Part shown: positions 61,925 to 64,000 of the stretch, one piece after another
Layout of the letters: every line of letters begins with the position of its first letter
How positions within the stretch are numbered: the first letter of the stretch is position 1
Position numbers and translations under genes: made by a program
Notes under the pieces: model-generated
The model's input: only the letters and a program-made list of their open reading frames with translations
Told to the model about the DNA's origin: nothing
Databases searched by the model: none
DNA from: Myxococcus landrumus
GTDB taxonomy: Bacteria > Myxococcota > Myxococcia > Myxococcales > Myxococcaceae
Length of the DNA stretch: 64,000 nucleotides
Assembly: GCF_017301635.1 (NCBI RefSeq)
Contig: NZ_CP071091.1
Coordinates: 2,244,001 to 2,308,000, forward strand
Reading direction: 5' to 3'

Positions 61925-62216
61925 CGCCACGGAGCCTCTGAAACCCCAGGGCATGTGGACTCTGGAGTTCATCGGTGTCGCGGAGCGGGCCCGTGGCAAG
62001 GGACTCACTCGCGTGCTCATGAGCCGCATCGAAGCAGACCTCTCGCCGAGTGCGCTGTTCCTCACCACCGCGGACCCGCGCAATGTGCCGATGTACCAAC
62101 ACTTGGGCTTCACGGTGCACCGCGCACTCGAGATGGATGGGTTGTCCATCAGCGCAATGAGCCGGGGCTCACACCTCGACGGGGAGAACGTGAACTCCAA
62201 AGTCGTTGCAGCCTGA
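61925..62216 (+). pseudogene. truncated second copy of the GNAT gene
   Basis: The C-terminal half of the GNAT at 59986-60603 is repeated here: TEPLKPQGMWTLEFIGVAER, GKGLTRVLMSRIEADL, SALFLTTADPRNVPMYQHLG and LSISAMSRGS correspond to the intact copy with few changes. The N-terminal half is missing; left of about 61925 the sequence belongs to the toxin-like gene on the other strand. No good start remains. The copy was probably created by duplication and cut by insertion or rearrangement. Confidence 0.72.
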
Positions 62217-62239
62217 GAGAGACCCTGGCGACACTCTCC

Positions 62240-62959
62240 TCACGCCGGGGATTGGGCTGCGAGCCATCGGTCGAAGAAGTCGCTGAGTTCCTCCCGAGAC
62301 ACGGAGATGAAGTTGGGCCATACGGCCATGGATTTACTCAGGGGGTATCCGGTCAGGTTGCACAGTGCGCTATGGATGGCGAGCCGCGTGTTGTTGTCGT
62401 GGTCGCTTCTCGGCCAGGACTCCAGCACGGCTGCAACCTCCCGCCGATACAATCCGAAGAGGGCATGGAATTCCCAATCCGGAAAGAAGGGGCCGTCGAC
62501 AGCCGCGCGAAGGCATTCTTCGATGAGCTTCTCGTCCTGTGTCATGCCTGCGCATCTTGCGAGTGCGGCATCGTCTCGACGCGGCTTCTCCAGAAACCAC
62601 TTCGTGGGGGGTATCGAAATCAAGGACACGTCTATTTTGGGGAACCACTCAACCATGATGCCGAAGTCTCGCTCTCCGGGTGAGCACGAGACTCGAACAT
62701 CCACCAAGACGGTCGCCACAGTGCCATGGCGGCGCTTGCAGACTCCTTCGAACCGCCGGATGGATGTCGTCAGGAGGCGGAAAGGGGCCAGCTTGCTCAT
62801 CTCGTGGACATAGACAGCCAGTCGGCCGTTTTCTCCTCCGGAAGGAAAGAGGAGCTGCTGGCCAGCCGCTTCCAGCCGTCCGTCATTGAGGTGGGTGAAA
62901 TGACTTCGAATCAGGGCCAGGGCCTTTGCACAGACCTCGACCGACTGTTGTTCACTCAT
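62240..62959 (-). CDS. immunity-like protein coupled to the preceding small gene
   Basis: A 239-aa cytoplasmic protein with no recognised family. It starts MSEQQSVEVCAKALALIRSH; the middle has VSCSPGERDFGIMVEWFPKI and the C-terminal part FPDWEFHALFGLYRREVAAV and REELSDFFDRWLAAQ. The ATG overlaps the stop of the 108-aa gene upstream (TGA at 62956-62958), so translation is coupled. That pairing, the size and the mixed-fold composition suggest an immunity protein, but no family name can be given. Convergent with the GNAT remnant. Confidence 0.5.
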   Translation of the reverse strand: MSEQQSVEVCAKALALIRSHFTHLNDGRLEAAGQQLLFPSGGENGRLAVYVHEMSKLAPFRLLTTSIRRFEGVCKRRHGTVATVLVDVRVSCSPGERDFGIMVEWFPKIDVSLISIPPTKWFLEKPRRDDAALARCAGMTQDEKLIEECLRAAVDGPFFPDWEFHALFGLYRREVAAVLESWPRSDHDNNTRLAIHSALCNLTGYPLSKSMAVWPNFISVSREELSDFFDRWLAAQSPA

Positions 62960-63282
62960 GGATTGAGCTGTACGACATGACCGAGAGCGCGCCACACTGG
63001 ACGTAGAGACTCTACGTCGGGGGCTTCAGCTCTAAATGTAGCGGAGGTCACGCGAGAGGCGCTGCGGCGCCACGTCGAGAGGGAGTAGACAACGTAGCGC
63101 TGCCTCGTGAGTGCGTCAAGGCCATCAGCAGGACGCAATCCCAGCGCAGGAAGAATGCCATGCGGGGGTTGACGCCATTGCTTGTCGTTTTCGCTGTCGG
63201 CTTCGCAGCGAGGTACTGAAGTCCAGACGTCACCGTCACAGACCTCGGTCACGATGAGCCCCTGGTGCCATTGACGAACCAT
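62956..63282 (-). CDS. small toxin-like protein coupled to the immunity-like gene
   Basis: A 108-aa protein starting MVRQWHQGLIVTEVCDGDVW. It is Trp-rich and basic at the C-terminus (YVVYSLSTWRRSASRVTSAT). An in-frame stop lies just upstream of the ATG, so this is not simply the end of an intact larger gene. It overlaps the 62240-62959 gene by four bases. In the context of the neighbouring toxin fragment it may be a detached toxin tip, but it could also be a spurious frame. No motif is recognised. Confidence 0.35.
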   Translation of the reverse strand: MVRQWHQGLIVTEVCDGDVWTSVPRCEADSENDKQWRQPPHGILPALGLRPADGLDALTRQRYVVYSLSTWRRSASRVTSATFRAEAPDVESLRPVWRALGHVVQLNP

Positions 63283-63505
63283 GAAGCAGTTTCACGGCGT
63301 GCGGCTATTGCTCCACGGCGAGGACGCGCCAACCCCCAACATCGATTGCATAGGTGGCCCCACGTCCAGGCTGGGTGGATCCCCCACGTCGCAGACCTCC
63401 GAGTTGGGGATGATGCTGACGAACATCACGCCCTCTACTTGCGGTCCCAAGGCAGGTCGTCGTCCATCAGCCCCCTGAACCATTCTCCGCGCTAAGCTCG
63501 GAGAC
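63283..63505. other. gap with a possible gene remnant
   Basis: A 44-codon minus-strand frame (63292-63426), beginning MFVSIIPNSEVCDVGDPPSL, looks protein-like but is too short to classify; it may be another piece of the degraded toxin locus. The promoter and GGAG site of the amidohydrolase gene lie at the right edge. Confidence 0.3.
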
Positions 63506-64000
63506 ATGGACCTCATCGTCGAGAACGGCCTCGTGTTCGATGGTCTGGGCAATGCCCCACGGAAGCTCCACGTCGGAATCACAGGGGGCACCATCACCAC
63601 CCTCTCCCCTGCCCCCATCCCGCGTGCACCCGGGACTCGCGTCATCGACGCCACGGGCCACTGGGTGACTCCGGGCTTCATCGACTTCCACACCCACTAC
63701 GACGCCGAGGTGGAGCTGGCTCCCTCCCTCTCCGAGTCCGTTCGCCACGGTGTGACATCCGTCGTCCTCGGAAGCTGTTCGCTCAGCCTCGCACTCGGCT
63801 CCGCGGAGGACCTCGCGGACATGTTCTGCCGCGTCGAGGCCATCCCCTACGCCACCGTCCGCTCCCTGCTCGAAGAGCGCAAGACGTGGGACTCGCTCCC
63901 CAGCTATCTGGAGCACCTCCAAGCCCTTCCCCTCGGCCCCAACGTCGCCTCCTTCCTCGGCCACTCCGCGCTGCGCGCCCACACCATGGGCCTCCACCGC
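63506..64000 (+). CDS. amidohydrolase, probably N-acyl-D-amino-acid deacylase (3' end outside window)
   Basis: The first 165 codons of a metal-dependent amidohydrolase. The start MDLIVENGLVFDGLGNAPRK is followed by VIDATGHWVTPGFIDFHTHY, where HTH gives two metal ligands of the TIM barrel, then VTSVVLGSCS and SFLGHSALRAHTMG, typical of the D-aminoacylase branch. GGAG 2-5 bases before the ATG supports the start. The frame is open to the end of the window, so the stop is beyond base 64000. It is high-GC again, marking the end of the degraded region. Confidence 0.88.
   Translation, partial: MDLIVENGLVFDGLGNAPRKLHVGITGGTITTLSPAPIPRAPGTRVIDATGHWVTPGFIDFHTHYDAEVELAPSLSESVRHGVTSVVLGSCSLSLALGSAEDLADMFCRVEAIPYATVRSLLEERKTWDSLPSYLEHLQALPLGPNVASFLGHSALRAHTMGLHR

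Overview
The window looks like chromosomal DNA of a myxobacterium, probably Myxococcaceae. It is very GC-rich, with G or C at nearly every third codon position. It is densely coded on both strands and rich in lipoproteins with a lipobox and in secreted repeat proteins. It carries a Hanks-type Ser/Thr kinase with a membrane anchor, a 21-repeat RCC1 lipoprotein, a chemoreceptor-like protein with a 7TM sensor, and orphan toxin/immunity-like genes. No 16S rRNA or other species marker is present, so the genus is inference.

Layout. 1-9343: end of an oxidoreductase, a tail-anchored kinase, a secreted-protein/lipoprotein operon (minus strand), an outer-membrane-type protein, a DISM-7TM/MCP signalling protein, a small lipoprotein and an enoyl-CoA hydratase. 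9344-10648: the most unusual locus, described below. 10649-18536: TPR protein, two regulators (TetR, OxyR), a DUF6210-like protein, an SDR, a NicO-type transporter, an MBL-fold hydrolase and an amino-acid permease. 18537-33383: beta-helix lipoprotein, DUF2071 pair, YafK-like L,D-transpeptidase, OmpA-domain protein, class I fumarase, M13 peptidase, a 1104-aa C45/PLB-like protein and a VOC protein. 33384-36461: a lower-GC patch with broken lipoprotein genes and a 680-bp gene-poor stretch. 36462-47445: RCC1 protein, ECF sigma factor, DUF417 protein, MenB, CRP-DUF1003 fusion, endonuclease III, DUF418 protein and a divergent MFS/LysR pair. 47531-58604: xdhC-xdh operon, paired exosortase-type hydrolases, lipoproteins including a collagen-like one, an EEP-family hydrolase and a peptidoglycan-binding protein. 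58755-60603: a TetR-membrane protein-GNAT operon under a start-codon-spanning palindrome. 60679-63505: toxin/immunity-like genes that interrupt a second, truncated GNAT copy. 63506-64000: start of an amidohydrolase.

Main discovery candidate (9356-10564). A protein of the family I recall as DUF7873 is followed 40-60 bases later by two tandem structured RNAs. Each folds by hand into a circularly permuted tRNA. The order is anticodon-stem 3' strand, T arm, acceptor 3' strand, a short closing loop, acceptor 5' strand, D arm, anticodon-stem 5' strand. The two RNA ends are joined by a long helix where an anticodon arm would be. That is the architecture of bacterial Y RNAs of the YrlA type, and the second RNA also contains GGTCCGA, the conserved strand of the Ro-binding site. 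No Ro/TROVE, RtcB or PNPase gene is in the window, so this may be a Y-RNA-like pair working with a different protein partner.

Functional links that can be read: xdhC and the fused xdh overlap and make and load xanthine dehydrogenase. The TetR operon at 58777-60603 is translationally coupled and probably autorepressed. The LysR at 46561 faces an MFS exporter across a palindrome. The exosortase-type hydrolases overlap by four bases. Metabolic genes (fumarase, menB, nth) are housekeeping and stand alone.
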